Source: Pseudoscleropodium purum (taxonomy: Eukaryota; Streptophyta; Bryopsida; Hypnales; Brachytheciaceae). Taken from it: DNA of 64,000 bases. The stretch lies in contig OZ017798.1 in the NCBI GenBank assembly GCA_963969395.1, positions 8,982,173-9,046,172 of the forward strand, written 5' to 3'. A model generated the notes under the pieces. It was not told the DNA's origin. It saw only the letters and a program-made list of their open reading frames with translations, and did no database searches. The first letter of the stretch is position 1. Each line of letters begins with the position of its first letter. Shown in pieces: positions 36,580 through 49,119 of the stretch. Both the position numbers and the translations under genes were made by a program.

Positions 36580-36852
36580 GGTGGAAGTCAACTTGAAGTT
36601 AAGAGCTACATCTAAAAGAAGTGCTAAAAGCCCCTTCTAAATCAAAACATACATATAAGATTCTTAAATGTACCAATGTTGAACAAATCCTTATAGATGG
36701 CCCTATTTGACTACCAATTATAGGTGGAAGTCAACTTGAAGTTAAGAGCTACATTTAAAAGAATTGCTATTAACACCCTCTAAAACAAGCCATATGTATA
36801 AGATTTTTAAATGTACTAATATTCAACAAAACCCTTAGTGATGGGCCTATTT
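36580..36852. repeat. Tandem duplication, two units of ~143 bp
   Basis: Unit 1 (36580-36722) and unit 2 (36723-36852) both begin GGTGGAAGTCAACTTGAAGT and continue in parallel (AAGAGCTACAT, TATAAGAT, AAATGTAC, ATGG/GGGCC), with moderate divergence. No coding content. Confidence 0.75.
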
Positions 36853-37176
36853 CATTTTCACTTCAAAAAATCATAACTAGTTATTCAAAAGCTCAAAAAT
36901 TATAAAACAAATTCGTAAGATGCTAATTCTACTAATCTTTTGAGGAAAAGTTTTGTCAGAAGAAAATTACCCAAGGAATAGGGCTTCCTACAAAATTGGT
37001 AATCAACTTAAGAATTTAATTTTAGGATCCTTCTACCTTGAACACAATTTACTGTAATTTACAATACCCTCTAAGAAGTCTTGCAATACCATATTTGGCT
37101 CTTAGCCAAGTAGTTCGATTACAAAACATACTTGTGGTAGGTAAACTTTGATATTTGATTGAAATTTTGAGGTACA

Positions 37177-37322
37177 AGACTACACTTGAAAACTTCATTC
37201 TAAAAGATTACATGTAGTGGATTTCAAACAACTTTGAAGTTGAGAGAGAAGACTTTACTTGAAAATTTCATTTTAGAAGATCACAAGTAGTAGATTTCAA
37301 CTAGTTTTGGATCTGAGAGAAC
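37177..37322. repeat. Tandem duplication, two units of 73 bp
   Basis: Units at 37177-37249 and 37250-37322 share AGACT, ACTTGAAAA, TTCATT, AAAGAT or AGAAGAT, and GTAG.GGATTTCAA-type blocks with point differences. No coding content. Confidence 0.7.
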
Positions 37323-38600
37323 CAACATTACTACATGCTTACTTTTAGTTATTGTTGCTTGTAGATATAGTCTAGAAATTTTGTGAGAAAAAATTGATGT
37401 TTGTTTAGGATACTGTGTATGTGATGTTTCTAGGAGTTCTATAAGCAAAATTTGTGATGTTTAAAAAGTGATAATTAACTTTGCACTATAAAGTAAAAAC
37501 ATAATGTAAATCTCATTGAATGGGCACCAAATTCTCTTGACTTTAATCTTCAACAAACATATGGAAGCAAGTCAAAGATTGAGTCCAAAAAGACCAAATA
37601 TGGACTAAATATAGCAAAGACCAAATGTGGACATTATTGAATTTGGCATGAGAAAATGTATGTTAGAAGGTACTAGAAGTTTATGTTCTACAAGGCCAAA
37701 CTAAATGAAAATTGTAGCAACAACTCAAGGTGGTGTACTCAATGGTAGTGGATGTACCACTTTGTTGCAAAGTAGTTGCTAGTAAGCAAGACATAATGTA
37801 AAATTCATGTCATAGTAGGCTTCTACAATACTGTAGCTTTCTAATGATATACTCTTTGACAATTTTTGCTCAAATTTTTTTTTAATGCATAAGCTCGTTC
37901 CTTTATCTTCAACATGTATGAAAGAAAGCTGCAAAATATATTAAAGCCAAATAGAATAAAATTTTACCTACATAGCATGAGTCTTTGTAACATGAAAAAT
38001 GTGAATAATAATGTTTCCTAAATAAATGTGCAATCAAATCTTTAAAAGTCACATATTTGTAATTTGATTGATTATTATAAAGAATAGTGAAAAACAAATA
38101 AAATAATTCTCCAAATATAAAATTCCTATTTTGAACTTCCCAAATTTCATATGTTGGCTAAGGTTCTGTAAAGCAATAAATTCAATAGGATAGATTGACA
38201 GGGGGTATTAATACAATGGTAGTCAACAAGTACCAACTCATAAGCAAACTTTACATGTTAGTAGTGCAAAGGGTTGTTTGCCCATTTTTTGGATGGACCT
38301 GTGAACTCAAGAGGTCTCCAAAAAGCTCACATTTTTTGGACAATTCAAAACATTTTCCATCACAAAGATATGATTACAGCACTAATAAACCTTTGAAAGG
38401 CCTAAAAGTCATTTGAGACCATATAGTAAATCCTCAATTGAGTGGTATTTACTTAGAAAACAATTGACCAAATGCTTTTCAGTACAAAGTAAATTAATGA
38501 TCATGATAGAACCCAATTTCGAAAAATCGTACTCCGAAGTAATAAATTCCATGCAGGTCCAAAGTTAATGATACGCGCTGGGTCAGATGTTCATTCCATT
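37323..38600. other. AT-rich stretch without a recognised gene
   Basis: Only short open frames without motif. Composition becomes GC-richer from about 38600 towards the 3' flank of kinesin copy B. Confidence 0.4.
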
Positions 38601-38630
38601 TATCTTTCAATGAAAATTTCTTAAATACTA

Positions 38631-38909
38631 TTGCAAAGAACAAAACTCCCGGAAATTGCTAAACAGTTGGTCCAAGGTCGCTTTCCGGACATCTTTCCTG
38701 GCGTAGTTCTGCCTGAAGAGTATACAACCCGGCAGGCCGCACAACTGGAAGCATCTCTCCATCGATTAGGGAACCTTCAAGCTGTCGGTATTGGGTACAC
38801 TCGCCATTCTGTTGTAGTTCACAGCGGCCGTGAACGCTGCAATTACTGCAATTACTGTTTGCGCAAGATCAATCAAGCTGAAGTAAAAGGAGTCTCAGAT
38901 ATGGCCTGA
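38631..38909 (+). CDS. Hypothetical ORF, 92 codons, GC-richer than surroundings
   Basis: The open frame encodes a protein-like sequence with mixed composition (DIFPGVVLPEEYTTRQAAQL, LHRLGNLQAVGIGYTRHSVV, and two CNYC motifs near the end). It sits in a GC-richer island just beyond the 3' flank of kinesin copy B and convergent with it. It is absent from the corresponding place beyond copy A. It could be an exon or fragment of a longer gene. I do not recognise the family, and a chance frame is possible. Confidence 0.3.
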   Translation: MQRTKLPEIAKQLVQGRFPDIFPGVVLPEEYTTRQAAQLEASLHRLGNLQAVGIGYTRHSVVVHSGRERCNYCNYCLRKINQAEVKGVSDMA

Positions 38910-39941
38910 AGAATGTGACCAACAAAGTTGCACTACAGTCTCCACTACACGTAATTGTGCATTATAACGCACTTCAGTGTCATATTCCCCGGTTATAGAA
39001 ACTTGACTAAGGTAGGAGTTTCACAAACAGATCATCTAAACAGATCATCTAAGCACTAGCACTGAATTTTGAGGAGGTAAAACATCTTGAAATATTTTTC
39101 AGTAAATTTTCCTTGAAAGACAAGACGAAATGGTATGTGGCCGAAATTGTTTCATATTTTTTGGACCTTTATGGAATTAGTTATGAAATTTTGAAGCTGA
39201 AGTGGCATAGGCTTGTTAAAGCGACCAACCCCTAGAATGTACACAATTTGTACATTTTGGTACATTGAAAAAATCAAAATGTGCCTCTGTGTTATGTTCG
39301 GTTCAAAATGCCCGCTCGTAGTTCGAGCCTCCTCCTACCTTATCAGGCAAGCTTTCTGCCCACAATCCGATAAGCTAACCGAGACAACTCCGAATAATTC
39401 TCAACATGAGAGAACAATAACTACGTGTCTCACTTCTGACTTCAGCCACCCAGCTCCAGCTCCTCAGATACCTATCGAAAACTGAGCGCACAAGAAGGGA
39501 GAACAAGATGTCCATCGCCAGAGTCAAATCATGGAGTTCCACATCGAGAAGTTTGTACTAAGAAAACAATGCGAACCAAGGGGCACGGTTCAATGCCCCC
39601 GGAAATATACAAAGGTATGTCGCTGGAGCTCCTCAAACACGTGAGTCACTATATTACAGGGTATTCTGGGCAACACCTCTGGCGTCCACAAGATACCTTC
39701 ACGATATCCGCAGAAAGACTACATACTCAAATCCCCTAATTTCCATGTTGCAGAGGTTGCAACCAGCCGTCAGGACTTGCCACCCCTTCACGTACTCAAC
39801 GGCTCTTCCAATCGCGCCAGGGCAATCCCTAAGATTGCCACAAAAGGGCAACGCCGGCAAGCCGGCTATCGCATGCGGATGTCAAGCCGGACCTCACTGG
39901 AATCTTTGGTGTCGGACCTACTCTCTCCCGTAACATGTGGC
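38850..39941 (-). other. 3' UTR / downstream flank of kinesin copy B
   Basis: Read on the minus strand, this flank is homologous to 11156-11945 downstream of copy A but clearly diverged. It also carries extra sequence (about 39010-39350) not present after copy A, including a duplicated 13-mer ACAGATCATCTAA near 39027. Homology resumes at 38850-39000 (CGTTATAATGCA block). Confidence 0.6.
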
Positions 39942-42900
39942 TTAATTGATGTCTACTAGAGGTGTTCGCGAGTCTCGAAAGGAGGCCTCTATGGCTGGGA
40001 AAACCTTGCTCAGTCTATCAGGGCCACCGGCAGCATTCTTCGCTCGGAACTCGTTCAGCAACGTGTCCAGGGGGGGAGTGCACAAGGCAATGATGGAAGA
40101 CTGGGTCGGAACCTGAATTGCTCGTCTCCGGGGAGTTGAACACGTCGGTTGATCCTCCTGCACGCACCACATAGATTACCATTCATCCATCCCAGTGTGA
40201 GAACAGTTGGTCACCCGGGGACCGCCAAGTTGAACAACGACAATACGAATATCGAATCCATTCATCTTCAGAATACAACCAAGTAACATCAGTTCTTCAA
40301 CTTTCTGCACGTCCGAGAAATGCACTTAGAAAGCGTACCGAGTACTCGTCGTTCAGATAATGATCAGTGTGAGCCTCCACAGCGGCCACATGCGACCCAT
40401 GACTGCTCTCAAGTTCTGTAGCTGCAACGATCTGTGATTCAATGGTCGACTGCATCCGGGACCCAGACTCGTGCTCTTCGGTGCAGGTTCCTACGAGTCC
40501 ACGAACACAGGTAAGGTCAATCACTCCATGAGACCCACATCTCAGCTACCACAGTCCCAAAGCCCACACACACCACACACACCACACACCTAGACGAAAG
40601 CCCTCCCTATGATGGCGTGAATGACTTAGAATACCTCCATAAGTTGGACAAGATTCAAGCTCCGTACACGTTTGGCGTGAAGGAGAGCGTACCATCAATG
40701 AAGGCCACCGTGGTGCCGTTCTCGGTTTCGATCTTCACCTGCGCGGAATCCGTAAGCCCTTGAAAGTTGACCAGCATATTCACGTTTGCTTCCAGGCCCT
40801 CCCTGCAAACCCGAACACATTTCACTACGTCAGCACCAGCTGAGAGCATCACCTCTCCTCAAGACTACCACACCGTGGGTTACCCGGGATCCAGAAGAGA
40901 CAAGGTACTCACCCGAGAATTGAAGTCACAACAGAGGTGTGACACGTCTCGAGCCCTTGGATATCCTTGTAAGCGGACTCCCACTTCCTGCCGGAAGTCG
41001 ATGTGTGGTTGCCACTGAAACGAGACATACACGCCAAAGCGCTCAGAACTGCCGCAACTCAGTTAACCGTGCTTCGTCAACCACAAATCTGCTCTGTCCA
41101 TGCCCACACAGAGGAAGAAAAAAATTTGGAGGCTCACGTACCAGGACTCAAGAATCTCCTCCATTCGACAAACCTTGGCGGCCAGCGCGGCTGAATCTTC
41201 CACGGAAGATGCGTCGGCACTGGCGATGAAGCCACTCAGCTGCCCGTTCGCACTCAAGGCTTCCTGCTCCATCTTTCCGAGACCCCGCTCGACAACACCA
41301 CAATCTTCCCTTGCATTCTCCCTCAGCTTCTTCACGCGTGTTCGAACCTGGTTAAAATCCTCAAATGCACGGGTCAGAGACATTCCATTTCCGCCGCGCT
41401 CAAGCTCAGAGTTTCCTCACCACGAAGATCAGGAAAAGACTCAGGCGCATACCCGACATGAATATACACAGCACTCAGACCGCCATGCAAACAGGAACAA
41501 GACATTCCAACAAAGAAAACCTCACGTACAAGGCGGGTCCGATTCGACAGCGAAGTTGACAGCATTTCTGAGATGCTCTCCAGCAGCTGGGCGTGCTCTT
41601 TCCTTGCATGACCCTGGGCACAACCAACACTACTTCAGTGAAAGCGCACGCACCTCGAACCTACATGCGGAAAGACCGATAACAATGCATTGGGCGTGAC
41701 TCGACAAGGAATCCTTCTCCTATACGAATACCGATAGGATCCCACAGATCTACCCGATGATGAACGCCATAACATTATGCCCCTGAAATTGGCACCAATT
41801 ACGGGATTTCATTTCCCGGTGTGGAAAAGCCTCTTCAATACCATTTCAATGCAGTGGCAAACCATGGCACGCCATCCTGCCTACAAGGGACTCGGAAAGA
41901 AAACCAACCTCGTAGGCCTCGGCCAGATCGAGGAGTCCTTCGTCGTGCCTCGCGCTGCTCGCATTCACGTGCTCACGGAAGCTCGCAGCATCGCTCTCCA
42001 TAGTTGACAGAGAAGTCATCACCACTTGCGTAATACCCCGCGCTGCTTCAAGGCTCCTTTGCGCAGCCTGAGAGACAACGCACGGGATTCAGAAATCACA
42101 ACGCAGGCGCCTCATGTCACCGCCAACAAATATAGCATGCATGCAAGCGACCAACACGGCACTTACCTCACGCTGCTGTTCCGCAAAGGCTGCCACTTCT
42201 TCGCCTTGACTCGAAAGATTCGCTTCGAGGTCGTGGAGTACGCTCTGTGCATCTGCTACGGCGCTCGCCAACAACTGTTCCGGTCAGGACAAAAACACCA
42301 TCAGAAAAATGGCCCACACAAATCCTCACGAGAATACCATCAACATCCATTTCAACCATTGTCGTCTTCCCCCGTTCTGCGACTGTTACCCAAAATGCGC
42401 ACCTGTTCCAGGGCTGCGGGGTGCCCTGCCACTGTACACTCCAGCGTCTTAAACGTGGAAGTGGACACTGCCTCGTGAGCAAGCACCGTTGCGTAGAATG
42501 ACTGCAGCTGCGACAAATACAACTCCTGTAACCCTCCAAGCTTAAGCTTCAGCTCCGACACAGCCTGCACATCGCACAAAGCCAGAACACGTTCTTAGCA
42601 CCATGAACCCGAACCAAAACGCCATGCTCGACAACCACATGCTCTCGGAAAAATACCTGGTCTTTGAACTTCAGGAACGCATGAAGTTGCTCCTCCAGAG
42701 TCCGCAGATGCTGCTGCTGGACATCCACACCTCCCACGACCAGGCCTCGAAGCTCCTCCATATGTTCTCCGAGTCCGCTTTGGAAAGCATCCACCACTTT
42801 CTGGTTCTTCGTCTCTAGCTCCTCCTTCCGATCTGCTCAGAGGGGACACGACACTCAATTTACCACACATCTCATTCAAATCCATCTCACGACCCAAGCC

Positions 42901-45900
42901 ATCAACAGTATCCCCACTCATGCCCCATCCACAGGCACGAGCACAGAGGTCGCCATGCTTCCAGCAGTTCAAGAAGATCAGGACGGAGACCGTACCAATC
43001 TTGGCGAACAGCCCTGCCACATCCTGGACAGTTGCTTCCAGCTCCTTTCTCAACTCCGCTGCTCGCCCGACGAGAGATTTCTCTGGATGTACCACGAACA
43101 ACGCATCAGTCTCACTTCCACGTCCACTCTCTACACTCAATTGGCACTCCATGCAACGGACCCTTGTCAGCGATAAAGTGCTCACCTGCTTCTCTCTGAT
43201 TCGCGATCACGAAGTCCCGCTCCCTTATTGCAAAATTAGCCTGCTTCAGGTTCTCTGCCGTTTCTTGCAGGTTGTCTTGCGTGTGCTCAAGCGTTTTCTG
43301 CACACCGAACGCACACCAATCCGTCAATACAATGTACCTCCGCATGCACCTCCAACGCAGGCGCTCGCAGAGCAGAGCCCAGCAAGGCTCACCAAAAGTA
43401 TCAGCATAAACCCTCACCTGGGTATGGTTCAGCTTCGTGAGAAGATCCGAGTACTGTTCCTGCTGACTTTCATTCAGCATCTGCAAGTCCTCGATTTGCT
43501 GCGCACACAGAACATCATGCCGTCAGAAACACCAACACCGCACGTACAACCTCTGCAACTACAAAGAACAGCCTGCAAGGGGCAACTATCATACCTTATC
43601 CCTCGCCTCCACATCAGATTCCAAGCGCTCGATCTTGTCCACCATAGCCTGCCACCAGTCCAAACAAGCCACAAGACCCACCTTAGGACATTGAACACGG
43701 TGGAGGGACTGACCGTCAAGAACGAAAGCACACACAAGAACACAATCATTTCTGAGACGAGCTGCAATGAAGAGCGCACGGAGGCTGACGGACCTTCTTC
43801 TCGGCTTCCTCCTCGAAGTAACGCTCCCGTGGAATGTAAATGCCATTTCTTTCGCGCGCAGAATAAACCTCTGTTTCAGACACACATCCGTCAGCCAGGC
43901 TCGTAAGAGTGTAGCAACGCGAACTCCGTAGGGGGGATACAGGAGAACCTCCGAGGAGAGTACACGAAAGACACTGGAGATTCCGATTGCTGTAAGTATA
44001 CAAAAGTGCAAGCATCCACGGACACGCTGCTACCTGATCGATGTCAGCAAGGAAGCGGACAGCAAACTGACTCCCGCAGAGGGTCTCAGGAAAAGGTGGG
44101 CACCTGATTTGAGTCTTTCGATCTCCGTGTACAGATCCTTGATGAACGCGGATTTCATCATCTTCTGGTTCACCTGCAACAACCACCTCAGCAAGTCAGA
44201 CCAACACCCAGCACTCGACCACTCGACCGCACATAACAGGGCTTGCGGACTTCACAAGTGCGTGTAGGCTCGGGGAAACGCGCACCTCCGGCTTGTTCTT
44301 AATGCTCTTCGCCCGATAGGCGTAGTCCAGAGTGCTCAGTGTCTCGTCCAGACACACCACAGACGGCGACACAGTCGCAATGATGCACGTCTTCGTCTTC
44401 CCTCCCAAAGAGTCACGAAGCAGTCTCGTCAGCTTACTATCCCTGCAACGAACGTCGAAAACGCACAGGGTCATCGGACAAACTCGACAACAAGCTTCCC
44501 AAGACGATACGAAACAACACACGTCAATTATCAAATAACTCAGTTGGATCAAACGGGCTTCACCTGTAAGGTATGTGACCCAGGTGCTCCACTAGAGCTG
44601 TGATCACGCGTCCAAGCGTAAGGAGACTCTTGTTGATCTCTCCAGCTTCTCGCGCACGGTTCTGAAAACAAAAGTTCGCAACAGTCAGCGATACGTCCAA
44701 TCATTGATTGCCTCCCTCCTGAACCGCAAATCCAAACCATCCCGACACAGCCGAACACGCCTTGCTCCGAAAACTTACATCTTTCGCACCGGAACGAGAG
44801 ATGTTCTCCGATCCCGCCAAATCCACCAAATTCAACTTCCCACACTTCATCAGCTCCTCACCCTCAGGAGTGGTTTCCTTCATGTGGATGGAGATCGAGA
44901 ATATGGAGTGAGAACGACTGCAAATTTCACACGCCAAATTAATCACCGCATGTCAAGTCCTCGCTTCAATCAGGCGAGGAGCTCCTTCCACCGGAGTCCC
45001 GCTCACCCGAGAGGGATTCAATCAAAACACGAGATTCAGCCCAATCGATGCATGGCACGAACGCGTACCTGGACTGCTTGTTCAACAAAGTCTCCGCAGT
45101 CTGACGCTTCGACGAACCCCTCTCCAGCAAGGTGTAAATCTCATTGGCGCTGGTCACGATCTCCTCCTCCAGACCCCTCACCAGAACCCCGCCTTTCCCA
45201 TCCTCCATCAGCGCCAAGGGCTTCTTGATCTTCTCATCGATCACCACCTTCGAGTACTCCTCAGGTGCCAACAAATCAGTCAGCTCTTCATTGTACAGCT
45301 CCAGGTACGTCACCTTCACACTGTACTCTTGTTCGTCCCTGTCCAGGGTCTCAAAAATCTGTTGCACGGCGCGAGGAATGACACCAGCGTCGGTTGCAAG
45401 GTCTCCAGTCTGCGTCACAATACACACCGGGTTCAAGACATCTGCCAACTCCCATCCCTCGGGTTCAGCCACCCAATCCTCTACACGACAAACTCACACA
45501 GGGACTGATTCACTCGGTTATTGAATTGCCCCTGTCGGGAGATCAGTTCGCGCACCTTCGACTTTCGTCCTGCACCTTCCATGGTGTACGTTTTCCCGGT
45601 GCCAGTCTGTCCATACGCGAAAATGGTGCAGTTATAGCCCTCCAAAACCTCGTTCACAATTGGAACCACGGCTTGGTCGTACAGGTCTTCTTGCCTCGAC
45701 TGCGGCCCGAACACCTGAAGGCGACGGAAGAGGAAAACAAACCATCAGGTCTGAGAAGAATAGTGGCCCGAAATCGTTGAAATAGAAAAGATAAGTCTGC
45801 ACATCGATAGCTCGGTTGAAACCTAACTATCCGAGTGACCTATATCGCAGTGCAACGACTGGTGCGAAGTAGGAACCAGGCCCGGACCGGATATATCAGG

Positions 45901-46539
45901 GTGAAATCTACAAGTTTCTGATAGGCGAGTGTAAATAAACCCGACCATTCAGTCCTACTTGCAGACGTCTCTGTCGTTCCGTCGCAGCATCTCGATAGGT
46001 AGCAAAGTATCATTCATTGATATATAACAGAAAACAATGCAACTGGAAACTAATGGCAATGTAGGCAAGGAATGATAGGACTACACCGGAGCAGCTGGAT
46101 AAGTGGAAAGAAAGCATTCAATCAATGCAGGAATTTGCACTGCAGCGGAACCAGATAGTTTGCCAACACCAAGTACGCGTTTTTATTAATCTTCCCGGAT
46201 CAGTGGGCATAAGAATATATTCCTTGATAAGAACTGACCTTATCGAAAGTGAACGTTCTGTCAATTTGATTGCGACCCATGTTCTGAAGTACTGTGACCT
46301 CCCGACGAGATTCATTGCAAGAAATGACTTGAGGAATTTTTGCTCGCTTCTCATCATCGCTATGAGGCCTGCAGAAGTGGTAGAAATATGCAGGAATATT
46401 AGACCGTCAAAGAATACCATCTTTAGTGTAACATATACGAAAAACGAGTTGAGTCAAGGCGTTTAAAAACTTCTTCATACCTGCAACGAACCAAGACTTG
46501 GACGGACACTCCCTTCTCTTTCTCCACTCGAGTAGCCAT
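39942..46539 (-). CDS. Kinesin-5 (BimC/Eg5 family) motor, copy B
   Basis: Inverted paralogue of the gene at 4406-11155, with 23 exons and 1012 codons plus stop by the same structure. Minus-strand exons are 46539-46481, 46368-46239, 45714-45556, 45409-45069, 44917-44779, 44661-44564, 44442-44286, 44173-44104, 43870-43794, 43648-43595, 43498-43418, 43297-43186, 43082-42996, 42832-42657, 42564-42403, 42274-42167, 42067-41909, 41613-41530, 41347-41142, 41014-40913, 40802-40693, 40490-40339 and 40157-39942. The P-loop, switch I, switch II and BimC box are all identical to copy A. I count about 8 amino-acid differences from copy A in the first 63 residues, 4 in the next ~790 and 11 in the last ~159. 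All splice sites are kept and no stop is seen, so it should be functional. Stop codon TAA (copy A: TAG). Confidence 0.92.
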
Positions 46540-47490
46540 GGCATCAACCGGGAACCTCGCCACGGTGCGCTCGGCCCGGGCCGACAACAAAATTGGTTCG
46601 CGCGCCAGTGTCTCTGTTGTCTAATACTTCGATGTACCTTCTTGTAAATCAAATTGCCATAGGCTCTTTACCCCGCGGCAACGAGAAAACTATATCTCCT
46701 GGCCCCGATACAGAAAAATCAAAATACCAATAGTGGGCCTGTTTATTCTTAGTGCTATAAAGAAATGTGCCAATTGAAACTGGTCGGGTGAGCCACTGTG
46801 AAGTGATGTATAAAAGTCAAGAAGATACGCTTCAGTGCAATTAACGCGTTGGCTTCCACTCCCCTGCAACCACACCTTCTCCTTAGACAAAACTCAAAAA
46901 GCCTGTCTATCTTAATTACTTCTCTCCAACAGCACGCGAATCATCGAGCCTAGGATAACGGCGCTCGATTAAAAAGAAACAATCGGAGCTAAGAAAGGAA
47001 TCAAGCAGACGCCAAATCACAATCGCAGCGACATCAGCGAACTCCCTTCCCTTCGAACCAAAACGAGGCCTCCGCCAACAAATAATGCAGCTCCCTGAAA
47101 TTCAAAGCGTGATTCTCACCTCACACCTGATTCGACACTCGTGAAGAGGACGGACAAATGTATCAAGAACACGAGCACCGGGAGAACAGAAATGGCAAGG
47201 ATAATTGGATTTTGAGAATGGAGCTGAGCGAGAAGAAAGAGATGGAGTTCACTGCGCGCGTCGTCTCTCGCTCGCTCTCAGGCCCCTCCTGCTGCTTCAA
47301 ACTTCCCTATTCCCGCTTCTTCAAGCTGCCACGCCTCATCTACTGACCGTCAACACCTTCGAGTTCACCTCTACCAGCGACTGCATCTCTCTGTTCCCCC
47401 CCAGTTGTAGATTTCTAAGGCACCAGGCTCAAGAATTGAGTGCGAGAGATTTTGAAAGTTTGAAATCAAACCTCAGAGCATGACCGTTGG
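46540..47490 (-). promoter_or_regulatory. Upstream region / 5' leader of kinesin copy B
   Basis: GC-richer DNA upstream of the copy B start. The nearest ~100 bp is recognisably related to the copy A leader (shared ACACTGGCGCGCGA and GATGCCATGGC around the start codon) but diverged. Further upstream I see no resemblance to copy A. Short open frames here (47158-47346, 47205-47483) have no motif. Confidence 0.4.
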
Positions 47491-47734
47491 AAATGAAATC
47501 ATGTACAGGAGTAGAACTGGAGTACAGGCGACGCGTAACTAACTGACAGCCCTACTCTGTCAATACTGGAGAGGACTGCCATCCCCATTAATCCATGATT
47601 ATTGAGTAAGTACCATGGCCAACTCCTGCGCCGTTGCGCAAGTTCGGACTTCGGAGACGAAGGAAAGCCGATGTCCTCGCTGCCGACACAGCAACGTCGC
47701 TCATCGCTATTGGCAACAGCCAAACATTTCTTTT

Positions 47735-47757
47735 TTGGTTGGTTGGTTGGTTGGTAG
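47735..47757 (+). repeat. (GGTT)n microsatellite
   Basis: About five GGTT units in a row within otherwise unremarkable sequence. Confidence 0.8.
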
Positions 47758-48021
47758 GAAGAGAGACTTGAACCCTGGAATGTATGCAAGTAAGGAAAAA
47801 ATGGGTAGAATCTTCCACATATGTAGAGTGACGGACAAAACTGAGTATGGATTTGAAACTTTTTCATTCAAACAACCATACCGTAAACACCCAAGGAATG
47901 GGCAGAGTCCAAAAGGAAATATACAAAAGTTGTATGGGAGAATCATTTATTGTCAACGGCTTTAGCAATTGTGCGCATCTTTTAGAGCAATTTAAAGCAA
48001 TGTAAATTGTTTGTCATATAG

Positions 48022-48236
48022 CACTAGAAGAAACTCATGTTTTTTATTACAACCTCGTATTTTTTGGGAACGAAATTTTTTTGACATCTATGTTGACATC
48101 TAGCTATTTTAATGCTTTTCATGATGTTCATTGGATGTTATTTTTGATATAGAAGAGCTACATGTCAACGTACATGTCAAAAAAATCCATTCTAAAAGTC
48201 TAGGCTCGTCATATAAAACGCGGGGTTCTTATAGTG
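48022..48236. mobile_element. CACTA-type MITE, 215 bp
   Basis: Starts CACTAGAAGAAAC and ends GGGGTTCTTATAGTG, whose complement is CACTATAAGAACCCC. Flanking trinucleotides TAG and AAG differ by one base. The interior has ACATCTATGTTGACATCTAG-like palindromic sequence shared with the other members at 49120, 51435 and 59299. No coding capacity. Confidence 0.65.
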
Positions 48237-48366
48237 AAGGAAGATAGAAATCAAAGGGGTTACAATTTTTTGGGTAATTTTATGCCTTGAATTTAAATTA
48301 CTATGAATTGTTAAAGTCGACAGTTGGTCCAAACCTGTAGCCAATATGTAGAGTCTTCCAATTCCA

Positions 48367-48535
48367 ACCATTCAAGAACTACTTTCCACTCACTACATTG
48401 GAACATGTGTCATGACTTGATTAGTCTTGATTTTGAAAAGAAGAAAAAACACATTCAAAGCTTTAGTTGAAAATTTATTCCAACCTTGGTTGGAAATAGT
48501 GCATCCTATAGGTTGGGGATGGATCCTAGGTTGTC
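48367..48535 (+). repeat. Dispersed repeat, copy 1 (inverted partner at 63335-63512)
   Basis: Shared features read in order: CATTCAAGAACTAC, CCACTCACTA, ACATGTGTCATGAC, a GAAAAG/GAAAAA stretch, then CCAACCTTGGTTGGAAAT and GGTTGGG. The other copy has these on the opposite strand. Confidence 0.65.
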
Positions 48536-48559
48536 AATGGGTGGTACTACCATACTGGA

Positions 48560-49039
48560 CATTACCATAAATGTTTGAAGAAAAAATTAGTTGTGCTTTG
48601 AAAAAAAATTAATTTCAAAATTGGCCATTTCTAAAACTTGGTTCTATGTGCCATAATTTGGAATTACTTTATATATTTTCAATTTTTTCTTAGGACTCCC
48701 AAAAACTTTTTGTGCCTTGGCAAAACAACCATACCATAAGCATCAATGGGCAACATCCAAAAGTAGATAGATGAAAGTTGTAGTATGTGACATGTAGCAC
48801 ATTACCATAGAAATTTGAAGCAAAAATGAGATGTGATTTAAAAGAAAAGAAATTTCAAACTTACCAATGTCTAAAACTTAGTTTTGTGCACCATAACTTG
48901 GAATTATTTTATATTTTGTTAATTTATTTTTAGAATTTCAAATTAGTGCCTTGGCAAAAGTCTTGGTATACATCATTTTAGTTTGTTGTATGCAAAAATT
49001 GTAGGAAGTTGACATATATAGAATTTAAAGTATTCACAA
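48560..49039. repeat. Tandem duplication, two units of 240 bp
   Basis: CATTACCATA starts both units (48560 and 48800), with parallel sequence through TTTGAAG.AAAAA, TTTCAAA, TCTAAAACTT, CATAA.TTGGAATTA and GTGCCTTGGCAAAA. Moderately diverged. A block near 48720-48790 also resembles 47864-47940. Confidence 0.7.
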
Positions 49040-49119
49040 TTTGATAAGCATGCAAATGATGTTGGTTCTCATGGCATTTAAATACTTTTGGGGAATTGAC
49101 AAAATGTTGAACCAATTAT

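Noticed and set aside
5347..45714. The kinesin inverted repeat as an assembly artefact
   Set aside because: The two copies differ by scattered substitutions in the core, and by many substitutions and indels in the ends and flanks, so they are real separate loci on sequence grounds; only long reads could settle the arrangement.
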